NCBI GenBank assembly: GCA_022760435.1
Contig: JALEFY010000028.1
Location: 1-64,000 of the forward strand
From: Neomegalonema sp.
Lineage (GTDB): Bacteria > Pseudomonadota > Alphaproteobacteria > Rhodobacterales > Rhodobacteraceae
Direction: 5' to 3'
DNA length: 64,000 bases
Below are positions 26,730 through 34,943 of this stretch, piece by piece. The position numbers were made by a program, and so were the translations under genes. The notes below the pieces were generated by a model. It saw nothing but the letters and a program-made list of their open reading frames with translations, searched no databases and was not told where the DNA came from. Each line of letters begins with the position of its first letter. Position 1 is the stretch's first letter.

Positions 26730-27308
26730 ATGAAAACCCAATTTGGCAAACTGAAAGCCGCCATCCTTGCCGGTTCGATCGCGCTTTCGGGCGGTATTGC
26801 GACCCAGGCGCAGGCGGAAATGGAGTACAAGGAAGTTGCAGATCTGCTCCATCTGGTGATGGCGACCGATCGTGCGGTCTATACCAAGAAAGTCGTCGGA
26901 CGCCTCGCCGCAAAGGAAAAGGTGATCAAGGCTTCCGAGCATTTCGAGGATGACAAAGCCCTGCCGCTGCCAGCGCAAATGTTCCGCTTTGGCGCCGAGG
27001 CGGTGAGCGAGAAGACCGATGCTTTCTCCTACTCGCTGCTCTCGCTGTGGCCGATCAACAAGCAGAACGCTCCTTCGACCGATCTGGAAAAAGAGGGTCT
27101 GGAATATATCGCCGCGAATGTCGGTGAAAACTTCTACGGCGAAGAAGAGCTTGGCGGCACCATGTATTACACCGCCATCTATCCGGATCCGGCGGTGGCC
27201 GAGGTATGCGCCTCCTGCCATAACGACCATAAGGACAGCCCGCGCACCGATTTCGTGCTGGGCGAGGTCATGGGCGGTGTTGTGATCCGCATCCCGATGG
27301 ACGAATAA
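26730..27308 (+). CDS. Tll0287-like (DUF3365) mono-heme periplasmic protein
   Basis: This exported protein of 192 residues has a cleavable signal peptide (KLKAAILAGSIALSGGIATQAQA, cleavage after AQA). The mature domain is of the Tll0287/DUF3365 type: VMATDRAVYTKKVV with a possible distal heme ligand, FRFGAEAVSE, and a single heme site CASCH followed by NDHKDSPRTDFVLGEVMGGVVIRIPM. The family occurs as free heme proteins and as sensor domains of receptors. AGGAG precedes the ATG at 26730. The gene follows the 11-heme cytochrome by 50 bases and is probably in the same operon, where it could accept electrons or report redox state. Confidence 0.85.
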   Translation: MKTQFGKLKAAILAGSIALSGGIATQAQAEMEYKEVADLLHLVMATDRAVYTKKVVGRLAAKEKVIKASEHFEDDKALPLPAQMFRFGAEAVSEKTDAFSYSLLSLWPINKQNAPSTDLEKEGLEYIAANVGENFYGEEELGGTMYYTAIYPDPAVAEVCASCHNDHKDSPRTDFVLGEVMGGVVIRIPMDE

Positions 27309-27321
27309 ATCGGGCAAATCC

Positions 27322-27352
27322 TCGGCGCGGTTGAGCCTTTTGGCCGCGCCGG
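27322..27352 (+). terminator. Probable terminator after the heme operon
   Basis: GGCGCGG at 27324-27330 pairs with CCGCGCC at 27344-27350. The following bases are GGGGGCGATTTGTTCTT, only moderately T-rich. It would separate the heme genes from the chemoreceptor. Confidence 0.5.
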
Positions 27353-27594
27353 GGGCGATTTGTTCTTGGGTCTCTCGGATTGCCGGGCCAAGCGGGGTGA
27401 GGTGGGACTGGTCCGCCTGTCCCGGCAATCTTCACATTTGCTGCGACCAAGGTCGCGGATAACCGAATAGACAACTCAAATTTTCTGAAAATCCCGGCAT
27501 GGTTGCCGTGTGGTTAGTCCGCACTTGCAACTGCTGGTTTACCCTTGCCTGCTAGCGTCTCGACATGTTCCGTTTTTCCTCTTGTGGGTTGTTC

Positions 27595-29478
27595 ATGTTC
27601 AAGCGCCAGCACTTCTTGCAGTTCATCTCGCTTCTCATCGCTCTTAGCGCCCTGCTTTTGGGGGATTGGTATGCCGAGCTGATCCTGGCTTCTGCCGGGC
27701 TGATGGGCATTGCCTTGATCGACCAACTACGCCAGGGCGGCGCAGAGCTTGCCCGGCATGCCGAGCAAGATCAGGCGCATGCTGCGGCGATCGAGAAAGC
27801 TCAGGCCGAGGCTCAGCAGCTCCGGGCCAAACTGGCCGAGCTCGAGGCCCCGAAAGCCGATGCGCCTCTGGTGGTCGAGGTGCGGCAGCTCGCCGATCGC
27901 CTGCTCGCCGGAGATCTCAAGGCCCGGCTCGAAGGTGCAAGCGATATCGATCCGCAATTGCGTGACCCGCTCAACCACGCGCTCGAGGCGCTCTCTACCG
28001 GGGTCGATGAAGCGCTCGCCCTCGCGGATGTCGCCGCCGAAGGTGATCTGTCGGTTCGCGCCAGCGGCAAATATCAAGGCCATGTCGCAGCGCTCAATAA
28101 CGCGCAGAACAAATTGCTGGACGGGCTCAGCCAGCTCGTCTCCACCCTCATCGTTGCAGTGGAGCAAAACGATGCGCGCAGCCATCGCATGAGCGAGGTT
28201 GCCTCCGAGCTGGCATCAAGCAGCCGTCAGCAATGCTCGGATTTCGAGATGGTCGAGGCCGAGTTTGACGCGATCAATGAGGGGCTCGTTGAGGTCGCCG
28301 ATCGCGCCGCTGCCAGCCGCCAGGCCATGGACGCGACCGTTGCCGCCGCTCAGGGTGGGCGCGAGCGGATCTCCGAGGCGGTCAAGGCGATCGATCGGGT
28401 GAAGGACGGGTCCAAGGAAATCACCTCCATCGTGCAACTGATCGCCAGCATCTCGCAGCAATCGCAATTGCTCTCGGTCAACGCCTCGGTTGAAGCCGCC
28501 CGCGCTGGCGTTGCCGGGCGCGGCTTCGGGATCGTCGCGCAGGAAATCAGCTCGCTCGCAGCGCGCACCAATGATGCTGCCGAGAAAATCGCGGCCATCG
28601 CCAAAACCGCGACCCAGGATGTCGATCAAGGCGCGCAATTGGTGGATGCGGTGGTTGAGGCGATGGATGGCATCGATCGCAATGCCCGCAATGCCAAGGA
28701 TGCTGCGCAGGAGATCGCCGAGGCCACTCAGGAAGAGAGCCATCGCGTCGCAAGCTGCCGCGCGCGGGTGGTCGAGGCGCGGGAAGTTGCCAAGGCCAAT
28801 CTCGGCCTTGCCGATACCGCCAATGCCATTTCCGATGAGCTTTCAGAGGCCGCGGAGCATCTGAAAGGCGTTGCCGGCCGGTTCCGTCTGCGCGATGACG
28901 AGATGGTCGCGGCCGCCAAGCAATTCGCCGCCGAGGCTTCCGCTGCCCTGAGCGCTGCGGTGGATCGCGGTGAGATTACGCTCGAGCAGCTTTTCAACAA
29001 CGACTATCAGCAAATCGATGGCTCGAACCCGGCGCAATACATGACCTCTTACGTGGGTGTTTCGGACAAATACTGCTCGCCGATCATTGAAAAGGTCTAT
29101 GAGCTGGGTGAAGGCGTCGCTTTTGGTGCGGTGATGAATGCCGAAGGGTTCCTGACGACCCATGCGCGCAAGTTCTCCAAACCGCAAGGGAGCGATCCGG
29201 TCTGGAATACCGGCAATTGCCGCAACCGGCGGTTCTTCACCGATCGGGTCGGCATGGCGGTTGGTCAGAGCCGTGCCGGACATCTGTTGCAGGTCTATCG
29301 CCGTGACATGGGGGGCGGCAAGTTCGTCGCCATGAAGGATGTGAGCGCCCCGATCGTTGTGAAAGGGCGCCATTGGGGTGGCTTCCGGATCGGCTATCGC
29401 AGCGAGCCCACGGTGCCCGCGAGCATGCGTGCAATGCCTGGAGCGCAGGTCGCTCAATCAGCGCAGATGCGGGCCTGA
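27595..29478 (+). CDS. Methyl-accepting chemotaxis protein with C-terminal sensor-like domain
   Basis: In this protein of 627 residues, N-terminal hydrophobic helices (about 8-42) are followed at once by a coiled coil and a HAMP-like segment. The signalling hairpin has the conserved tip IASISQQSQLLSVNASVEAARAG in sense, then GRGFGIVAQEISSLAART. After the hairpin there is an extra domain (about 450-615) with FGAVMNAEGFLTTHARKFS, SDPVWNTGNCRNRRFFTDRVG and KFVAMKDVSAPIVVKGRHWGGFRIGY, a C-terminal ligand- or redox-sensing module seen in some alphaproteobacterial receptors. There is no large periplasmic domain, so sensing is cytoplasmic. It follows the multiheme genes by about 290 bases on the same strand. 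The start at 27565 is an alternative; neither has a strong ribosome site. Confidence 0.88.
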   Translation: MFKRQHFLQFISLLIALSALLLGDWYAELILASAGLMGIALIDQLRQGGAELARHAEQDQAHAAAIEKAQAEAQQLRAKLAELEAPKADAPLVVEVRQLADRLLAGDLKARLEGASDIDPQLRDPLNHALEALSTGVDEALALADVAAEGDLSVRASGKYQGHVAALNNAQNKLLDGLSQLVSTLIVAVEQNDARSHRMSEVASELASSSRQQCSDFEMVEAEFDAINEGLVEVADRAAASRQAMDATVAAAQGGRERISEAVKAIDRVKDGSKEITSIVQLIASISQQSQLLSVNASVEAARAGVAGRGFGIVAQEISSLAARTNDAAEKIAAIAKTATQDVDQGAQLVDAVVEAMDGIDRNARNAKDAAQEIAEATQEESHRVASCRARVVEAREVAKANLGLADTANAISDELSEAAEHLKGVAGRFRLRDDEMVAAAKQFAAEASAALSAAVDRGEITLEQLFNNDYQQIDGSNPAQYMTSYVGVSDKYCSPIIEKVYELGEGVAFGAVMNAEGFLTTHARKFSKPQGSDPVWNTGNCRNRRFFTDRVGMAVGQSRAGHLLQVYRRDMGGGKFVAMKDVSAPIVVKGRHWGGFRIGYRSEPTVPASMRAMPGAQVAQSAQMRA

Positions 29479-29497
29479 GATTTCACGAACGAAAATC

Positions 29498-29538
29498 GCC
29501 CCCGAGCCGGCATCATACCGCTCGGGGGCATTCTTTTG
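29498..29538 (+). terminator. Intrinsic terminator after the chemoreceptor gene
   Basis: The 10-bp stem GCCCCCGAGC (29498-29507) / GCTCGGGGGC (29520-29529) is followed by ATTCTTTT. It lies 20 bases after the stop codon. Confidence 0.9.
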
Positions 29539-29570
29539 ATATTGCTCGCAAGCCGGCTCTGCCTGCAAGC

Positions 29571-30095
29571 CTATTCTGCGAGTGCCTGGGCAGCAGCGGT
29601 AATCACGGCCGCGATTCGCACGGCGGATTGAATGCCGACCTTGCTGACCCCGGCCTGATCGAGCTCATGCACATGCGCCTGCATGCACATCCCGCAGCCA
29701 TTGATCGCCGAAACCGCAAGGCTCATCAGCTCGAAATCAACCTTGGGCACGCCGGGTTTTCCAATTACGGTCATGCGCAGATTGGCGGGCAATTTGCTGA
29801 TCGCCTCATCCTCGACGAGATGAACAAAGCGATAATAGACATTGTTCATCGCCATGATTGTCGCCGCCGCTTTTGCGGCCATGACTTCGGCATCAGAGAG
29901 TTTGGTGGCGGTTTCAGCCTTCATGGCCCCGATGATCGCCGCGCTGCGGGTGGCAAAGGCGCAGGCGAGCCCGATCTGATAGGTCTGGTTAACGCTCAGA
30001 CCCTCCGCGCCTTCCTCGGCCAGCACCTTGCCAAGGTTCAGCTTCGTATCCTTGGCGTATTCGGGCATTTGCTGCCGCAGATCCTGTAGAGACAT
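29571..30095 (-). CDS. ahpD: Alkylhydroperoxidase AhpD
   Basis: AhpD reduces peroxides or serves as the reductant of AhpC through a CxxC redox pair. The all-helical protein of 174 residues has the active site INGCGMCMQAH (Cys134, Cys137, His141) with the upstream acidic relay residue in the FVHLVEDEAI region. GGGAG precedes the ATG at 30095. It lies 62 bases downstream of ahpC on the same strand, so the two form an operon in which AhpD replaces the flavoprotein AhpF as electron donor to AhpC, as in mycobacteria and many alphaproteobacteria. Confidence 0.95.
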   Translation of the reverse strand: MSLQDLRQQMPEYAKDTKLNLGKVLAEEGAEGLSVNQTYQIGLACAFATRSAAIIGAMKAETATKLSDAEVMAAKAAATIMAMNNVYYRFVHLVEDEAISKLPANLRMTVIGKPGVPKVDFELMSLAVSAINGCGMCMQAHVHELDQAGVSKVGIQSAVRIAAVITAAAQALAE

Positions 30096-30157
30096 ACTCG
30101 CTCCCATCAATGTCCAGGCCCCGCCATGATGGCAGAGCCTGGATCTGGCAAAGCGGC

Positions 30158-30730
30158 TCAGGCAGCGCTGGCCTTTTTGACGTCGATGACCTCGTCGCCC
30201 TTGCTCCAGTTGCACGGGCACAATTCATCGGTCTGCAACGCGTCGAGCACGCGCAGGACTTCTTTCGGGTTCCGCCCGACATTGAGGTCGGTCACCATGC
30301 TGAAGCGGATGATGCCGTCCGGATCGACGATGAAGACCGCGCGCTGGGCGACGCCTTCTTCAGTGTCCAGGATGTCGAGCGCGCTCGACAGCTCGCCCTT
30401 GATATCGGCCAGCATCGGGAAGGGCAGATCACGCAGCTCTTCTTGATGCTTGCGCCATGCCCAATGCACGAATTCGCTATCGGTCGAGGCGCAGAGCAAT
30501 TGCGCGTCGCGATCGTCGAACTCCTCATGCAGATCACCGAAAGCCGCGATCTCGGTCGGGCAAACAAAGGTGAAATCCTTCGGATAGAAGAAGATCACCA
30601 GCCATTTGTCGGCATAGCTCTTTTCATTGATCTCGACGAACACGTTATCGATCGTGATTTCGTCGAAAGGTTTGCCATCGACGGCCTTGAGGTGAAAGGC
30701 CGGAAAATGGGCGCCAACTTTAAGGGTCAT
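30158..30730 (-). CDS. ahpC: Peroxiredoxin AhpC
   Basis: AhpC is a thiol peroxidase that removes hydrogen peroxide, organic peroxides and peroxynitrite. The 190-residue protein has the peroxidatic cysteine in FYPKDFTFVCPTE (Cys57). The resolving site near the end is DELCPCNW, which has two cysteines instead of the usual VCP and matches the AhpD-linked subgroup. AGGAGAG precedes the ATG at 30730. It is the first gene of the ahpC-ahpD operon. No OxyR gene or clear OxyR site is adjacent; an Rrf2-type regulator is encoded 0.75 kb away. Confidence 0.96.
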   Translation of the reverse strand: MTLKVGAHFPAFHLKAVDGKPFDEITIDNVFVEINEKSYADKWLVIFFYPKDFTFVCPTEIAAFGDLHEEFDDRDAQLLCASTDSEFVHWAWRKHQEELRDLPFPMLADIKGELSSALDILDTEEGVAQRAVFIVDPDGIIRFSMVTDLNVGRNPKEVLRVLDALQTDELCPCNWSKGDEVIDVKKASAA

Positions 30731-30808
30731 TACCGCTCTCCTGTTTTCTCGTTCGGGCATCATCCGCGTCGCCGCGAGCTGCGCTGGCCGAGTGCGTGCC
30801 CTGCGGGC

Positions 30809-30868
30809 GCGCTCTTCGCAGCCGCACTTTTGTCAGCCGCACCCTTCGAAGCTGCACTCTTCGCAAGC
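30809..30868. repeat. 15-bp degenerate tandem repeat, four units
   Basis: Units of the form GCACTCTTCGCAGCC start at 30809, 30824, 30839 and 30854, with several substitutions between them. They lie in the promoter region between the small membrane-protein gene and ahpC, upstream of ahpC. Divergence between copies makes them older than the identical repeats elsewhere in the window. Confidence 0.8.
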
Positions 30869-30980
30869 GCACACGTATTTCCGCCACGTCAGCTAGCGAA
30901 AGCAAGGCTGGATTGGCAACGACTTTCTGTTGAGCCGGGCTTTTTGATCGCAGCTACGCGAATGAGCCCGCTATATGCGC

Positions 30981-31316
30981 TCAGCGCCGGTGTCGCTCGC
31001 CATTGATCGGGACGAGGGCAGGGGCCTCTTGCGTCTGCATGGAAGCCGCGGGGAGGATCAGCTCTCTGGGCTTCGAGCCCCTATCGCCATCATCGCTGCC
31101 GGACTGGCTCCAGACCGCCATGCCCATCTGAACGCTGGCAAAAGACAGCCCCATCATGAAGCTCATCAGGCAAAAACCCAGCAGGCCGTGAGAGGAATTG
31201 AGGAGCAAGGAGCCGATCCCGCCCAGATCAAGTGCGACAAGTGCGCCGACAAAGGCGACACCGACCAGAAATCCGATTGCAGCGTTCTTCAGCAGAAATT
31301 TCACCAGTCCCGGCAT
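30981..31316 (-). CDS. Small two-helix membrane protein
   Basis: This protein of 111 residues is not recognised. Two hydrophobic helices lie at about 9-31 (NAAIGFLVGVAFVGALVAL) and 42-70 (GLLGFCLMSFMMGLSFASVQMGM), and the polar C-terminal ~40 residues are probably disordered. AAGGAGGAG precedes the ATG at 31316, a strong ribosome site, and this makes a real gene likely. It is divergent from the Rrf2 regulator and shares its upstream region, so it may be under the same FNR-like box. Confidence 0.75.
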   Translation of the reverse strand: MPGLVKFLLKNAAIGFLVGVAFVGALVALDLGGIGSLLLNSSHGLLGFCLMSFMMGLSFASVQMGMAVWSQSGSDDGDRGSKPRELILPAASMQTQEAPALVPINGERHRR

Positions 31317-31412
31317 TGGCTCCTCCTTCAATGCACATAATAGCGCGGCGTAGACTTACGTAAAAAAACTTCGGCCATCAGGATCGCAAGTCAAGGAAAG
31401 CCGCTCGGATAC

Positions 31413-31426
31413 ATGATCGAGATCAA
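31413..31426. promoter_or_regulatory. FNR/FixK-like box upstream of the Rrf2 gene
   Basis: ATGATCGAGATCAA matches TTGAT-N4-ATCAA at nine of ten positions. It is centred about 67 bases before the Rrf2 start and about 100 bases before the divergent small membrane-protein gene, so it could control either. Confidence 0.5.
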
Positions 31427-31486
31427 GGTTTGCGGCCACAGGGCGTCGTAAAAGTCGAATGCAGCGTCTGATTTTCGAGGTGGTTC

Positions 31487-31939
31487 ATGCAGCTTACGAT
31501 CCGGTCCAATCATGCCATGCGCCTGATGATGTATTGCGCCTTGACGCAAGGGGAAGTCGTGCCCGTTGCCAAGATCGCCCAGTCCTGCAACATGTCCGAG
31601 GCGCATCTGGGCAAGATCGCCAATGCTTTGGCCGGGCAAGGATTGCTTGAAACCGTGCGAGGCCGAAAGGGCGGTGTGCGTCTGGCGCGCCCGGCCCATG
31701 AGACCAATGTTGGCGAAATCGTCCGCGCGACGGAGTTCGGCCGCTGCATGGTTGAGTGCCTCAATCTCGATACCAATACCTGCCCGCTCGTCGATGTCTG
31801 CCGCTTCCGCGGTATCATTGGTCGTGCGCTCGAGGCATTCCTCTCGGTGCTTGATGGCTATACCCTCGCGGATCTGGTCGCCGAAAGGGAGGGCCTGCGC
31901 AGCGCGATGGGGCTCGAGGAAGTCGGGCTTGCGAGCTGA
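31487..31939 (+). CDS. Rrf2-family regulator, NsrR-like
   Basis: The protein is 150 residues long, with an N-terminal winged helix-turn-helix (AMRLMMYCAL, PVAKIAQSCNMSEAHLGKIANALAGQGLLETVRGRKGGVRLA). A cysteine cluster follows, C91-x7-C99-x5-C105, plus an extra C87. This pattern fits an iron-sulfur cluster as in NsrR, which senses nitric oxide. No nitric-oxide detoxification gene (hmp, norB) is adjacent, so a related role in iron or redox sensing is also possible. It is a single gene preceded by an FNR-like box. Confidence 0.85.
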   Translation: MQLTIRSNHAMRLMMYCALTQGEVVPVAKIAQSCNMSEAHLGKIANALAGQGLLETVRGRKGGVRLARPAHETNVGEIVRATEFGRCMVECLNLDTNTCPLVDVCRFRGIIGRALEAFLSVLDGYTLADLVAEREGLRSAMGLEEVGLAS

Positions 31940-32005
31940 GCACGGGTTGAAATCGTCGGGTACAGGTCACGCACTCATGCCGCCGATCCGCCTCATCCGA
32001 GGATC

Positions 32006-32041
32006 ATGACGCAGGTTATGGCGCAGGTCATGACGCGGGCC
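32006..32041. repeat. 12-bp tandem repeat, three units, at the end of tag
   Basis: Units ATGACGCAGGTT, ATGGCGCAGGTC and ATGACGCGGGCC lie at 32006, 32018 and 32030. The last unit forms the final codons of the minus-strand tag gene, so the repeat spans its stop codon. Confidence 0.75.
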
Positions 32042-32645
32042 TTGGTGCCGCCTCGACCGATGCATGGGCATGGCAGCCGGGCATATGGTCATTGACAAGG
32101 CCCATGGCCTGACAAAAGGCATAGGCGGTGGTCGGGCCCACAAAGCGCCAACCGCGCTTCTTCAAATCCTTGCTCAGCGCGGTGGATGTCGGCGTTTGAC
32201 CAACAATATTCTGCCGACACAGTGGCGATGGACGCTCATCGGGCGCGTGCTCCCATTTCCAGAAATAGGCGCTCAAGCTGCCCATCTCATCGCGTAACTG
32301 CCTTGCGGCGCGGGCGTTGTTGATCGTGCTCTCGATCTTTTGCCGATGGCGCACGATGCCCGCATCTTCGAGCAGCCGCGCGACATCCGCCTCACCGAAT
32401 TCTGCGACCTCATCGATCTCGAAATTGGCAAAAGCCGCCCGAAAGCCTTCGCGCTTGCGCAGGATCGTCAGCCAGGAGAGCCCGGACTGAAAGCCCTCCA
32501 GACAGATCTTCTCGAACAGCCGGCGGTCATCGGTGACCGGCCAACCCCATTCCTCATCATGATAGCGCTGATAAAGCGGATCCTGCCCGCACCACCAGCA
32601 GCGCGCCTGACCGTCTTCGCCAAGGATAATATCCGGCTTGTCCAT
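32028..32645 (-). CDS. tag: DNA-3-methyladenine glycosylase I
   Basis: Tag removes 3-methyladenine from alkylated DNA. The 205-residue protein begins RCWWCGQDPLYQRYHDEEWGWPVTDDRRLFEKICLEGFQSGLSWLTILRKREGFRAAF in sense, with catalytic and base-stacking residues intact, and has FVGPTTAYAFCQAMGLVNDHMPGCHAH near the end. The cysteine/histidine set (CWWC at the start, MPGCHAH at the end) forms the family's zinc snap. The C-terminus runs into a 12-bp tandem repeat. It is downstream of the radical SAM gene on the same strand. Confidence 0.96.
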   Translation of the reverse strand: MDKPDIILGEDGQARCWWCGQDPLYQRYHDEEWGWPVTDDRRLFEKICLEGFQSGLSWLTILRKREGFRAAFANFEIDEVAEFGEADVARLLEDAGIVRHRQKIESTINNARAARQLRDEMGSLSAYFWKWEHAPDERPSPLCRQNIVGQTPTSTALSKDLKKRGWRFVGPTTAYAFCQAMGLVNDHMPGCHAHASVEAAPRPAS

Positions 32646-32731
32646 AAGAACACCTCAAAAACATTTTGCGCTTCTTGTGAACAGATACCGTTAAAAAGGC
32701 AAGCGCTAAGAGTCTCTGAATGCCCGCCTCT

Positions 32732-33679
32732 TCAGGAACAGGAGGCGCCGCCAAGCACGCAGAATTTTGCGCAATGGGGGTGTTGCAGCGGGACTGCCCT
32801 TTCCGCTTCGGCCAGCGATGCGCCCAATTCAAAGGCGGGGTCATAGGGAATGAGGGTGCAGGCGAGTACCGCCGGGGCGCTGGCCCCCTTGCGTTTGACC
32901 ACCATGCGGGTCGAGGCGCACATGACGTCATGGGGCCTTTTGCCGAGGATCCCCCAACAAGCGGTGGTGATCTCCGGAACCGGCGCGTCTTCATCCATCT
33001 CCGGAAACAGGACAAGGCGGGCTGGATCGTTCGGGTCGATCGGCCATCCCTGAGCCTCGAACAGCCCGCCATAGCCCTCACGCGCCTGGGCCAGGGGCTC
33101 GTTCCACATGGTCCGCCCGGCAACTGAAAGCGAGAAGCCCTTTTGCGCCAGCCAGTTCACGCCCTCAAGCGCGCGATCGAAGCTGCCGAGCCCGCGCTCG
33201 GCATCGTGGCGGGCCCTTGTATAGTGATCAAGTGAGACCCGCAGGGTGAGGCGCTGCCCATGTTGCTCGAGCAGGTCCAGCAAAGCCGCCTGCACCCGAG
33301 CGCGCATCAAGGGGCGCATCGCGTTGGTCAGCACCAGCGCCTCATAGCCTCGAGAGAGACTGTCCGCGAGCATGGCGGGAAAGTCCCGGTTCATGAACGG
33401 CTCACCACCGGTAAAGCCGATCTCGCGCACCGGCCATTGCCGTTCCTTGATCTGATCGAGGAACCCGCTCACTTCCGCAGCGCTCAGATAGACAAGGGCG
33501 TCGTTGCGCGGGCTGCTCTCGATATAGCAGGAGGCGCATTCGATATTACACAAGGTGCCGGTATTGAACCACAAGGTGGTGGCACCGCGCCCCCAGGGAC
33601 CCGCGAGAGGGACGCGGGCGCGCGTTTCGCCCGTGGCGGTAAGGGCGGGGTCCGCCCATTTGGGCCGGGTATCGAGCAT
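32732..33679 (-). CDS. Radical SAM protein with C-terminal cysteine cluster
   Basis: At 315 residues it has the radical SAM cluster motif CxxxCxxC in TGTLCNIECASCYIES, followed by the GGEP motif (EIGFTGGEPFMNRDF) that contacts methionine of SAM. The C-terminal part has many cysteines (ACWGILGK, HDVMCAST, LACTLIP, and HPHCAKFCVLGGASCS at the very end), suggesting an additional Fe-S cluster as in SPASM-type enzymes. The substrate is unknown and no precursor peptide gene was seen. The ATG at 33679 has GAGGA upstream; a longer start at 33721 is possible. It is followed by tag. Confidence 0.82.
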   Translation of the reverse strand: MLDTRPKWADPALTATGETRARVPLAGPWGRGATTLWFNTGTLCNIECASCYIESSPRNDALVYLSAAEVSGFLDQIKERQWPVREIGFTGGEPFMNRDFPAMLADSLSRGYEALVLTNAMRPLMRARVQAALLDLLEQHGQRLTLRVSLDHYTRARHDAERGLGSFDRALEGVNWLAQKGFSLSVAGRTMWNEPLAQAREGYGGLFEAQGWPIDPNDPARLVLFPEMDEDAPVPEITTACWGILGKRPHDVMCASTRMVVKRKGASAPAVLACTLIPYDPAFELGASLAEAERAVPLQHPHCAKFCVLGGASCS

Positions 33680-33918
33680 GCAGGCATCCTCTTCTGGCTC
33701 TGCTTGTGTGCGCTGCGGCATCAACTCCGCAATCTAAGGGTGCGCCATAGGCTCGCCATGGGCACGCTCTGGGCACGCCATGGGCACTCAACGGGCACGC
33801 ATTCATCGCGCAGCACGTTAGCCGCCGCTTGGCTCAGCGCAATCAACGCTTTTGTGACGAGCGGCGTGATCGGGGCAAGGCGCAGGCGCGCCTCTCAGCC
33901 GTCTTCAGGAAAGGGTGG
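33680..33918. other. Intergenic region with a ~21-bp near-duplication
   Basis: About 240 bases upstream of the radical SAM gene. ATGGGCACGCTCTGGGCACGCC at 33758-33779 is repeated imperfectly as ATGGGCACTCAACGGGCACGC at 33780-33800. No gene is visible. Confidence 0.5.
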
Positions 33919-34455
33919 CTATGCCAGCGGCGTCAGATGGTGCTTGCCAAGTTGGCGCCGCCACCAGATCAAGGGCGCCTTGTCTGGATCAAACCGCACC
34001 GCGCTGACCTCGCCAATGACGATGACATGATCGCCCGCCGGGTGCTTTTCCCAGATCCGGCAAGAGAATTGCGCTTGCGTTCCGGCAATCTCCGGTGCCC
34101 GGCCCGGAGCGCGCTCCAGAGAGGCCGTGCGCTCCTCGAGCGGGCCAAAGGCAAACAGCTCGGCCAGCGCTTGCTGTCCCTCGGCCAGCACATGCACGTT
34201 GAACTGCCCGGCGCGATCAAGCGGAGCATGCAAACGGCTGGTCGTGTTCAGGCAAAACAGGATCAGCAGCGGGTCGAGCGATACCGAGGTAAAGCTGCTG
34301 ATCGTCGCGCCATAGGCCTGCGTGCCATCATCAGCGGTCACGATGGTCACGCCGGAGGCGATATTGGCCATCGCATCCTTGAAGCTGCGCGTGATCTGCT
34401 CGTTGGCGCCGGGGGCGGCTGCACTCATGCGCGTCGGGGCGGCGGGATCGGTCAT
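33919..34455 (-). CDS. Flavin reductase family protein
   Basis: This FMN-binding split-barrel protein of 178 residues is of the HpaC/flavin-reductase-like family: FKDAMANIASGVTIVTA, AYGATISSFTSVSLDPLLILFCLN, FNVHVLAEGQQALAELFA and DHVIVIGEVSAV. Members use NAD(P)H to reduce flavin for a partner monooxygenase, or bind flavin for other ends. No monooxygenase gene is next to it. The first ~20 residues are Ala/Pro-rich and variable. It is transcribed leftward from its own promoter region. Confidence 0.9.
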   Translation of the reverse strand: MTDPAAPTRMSAAAPGANEQITRSFKDAMANIASGVTIVTADDGTQAYGATISSFTSVSLDPLLILFCLNTTSRLHAPLDRAGQFNVHVLAEGQQALAELFAFGPLEERTASLERAPGRAPEIAGTQAQFSCRIWEKHPAGDHVIVIGEVSAVRFDPDKAPLIWWRRQLGKHHLTPLA

Positions 34456-34943
34456 CGAGCAATGGTGTCCTTCGTGGCTCTCAAGTCAACAATCCCAATC
34501 GGGCAAAGCCTGGCCAAGATGTCGGGGCGCAAATCGGTGCGTCGCAGATGAAAGGCATCCGCACCCATCGCATGAGGGCGGAAAGAGGGGCATGGGACGC
34601 AGCGATGCGCTGCTCGCCGCCATCCCGGATCAGCCTCGGATATAATGGCCCGGGCCGTTCAGTCAAAGCTTGCGTGCAAAGCTTGCGTGTCGGTCCTTGC
34701 GGGCGCGGGGTGTGTCGCTGTGGTCCCACATCGAGGCTATTTCCACGCGCCATGGCCGCAGCTTCTCGGCAAGTCTGACATCGCGTTCTATGTGCACTTT
34801 CTGACGAATTTGTCGATAAAACTTTTGCGCAGGATATTGTTCGCCGTCCTGAATGCGCGCTCCGCGATCTTGCTGATGCGAGAGGGCCGCGCGCTGGACC
34901 TCGGGTGGATTGCGCCATCAGGACGTTTGAGCCAACAGGACGA
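34456..34943. other. Intergenic region without a recognised gene
   Basis: About 490 bases between the divergent flavin reductase and phosphatase genes. A plus-strand open frame (34645-34947) lacks a ribosome site and any recognisable motif and is not called. A direct repeat of AAAGCTTGCGTG occurs at about 34667 and 34679. The AT-rich patch around 34770-34850 could hold the phosphatase promoter. Confidence 0.4.
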
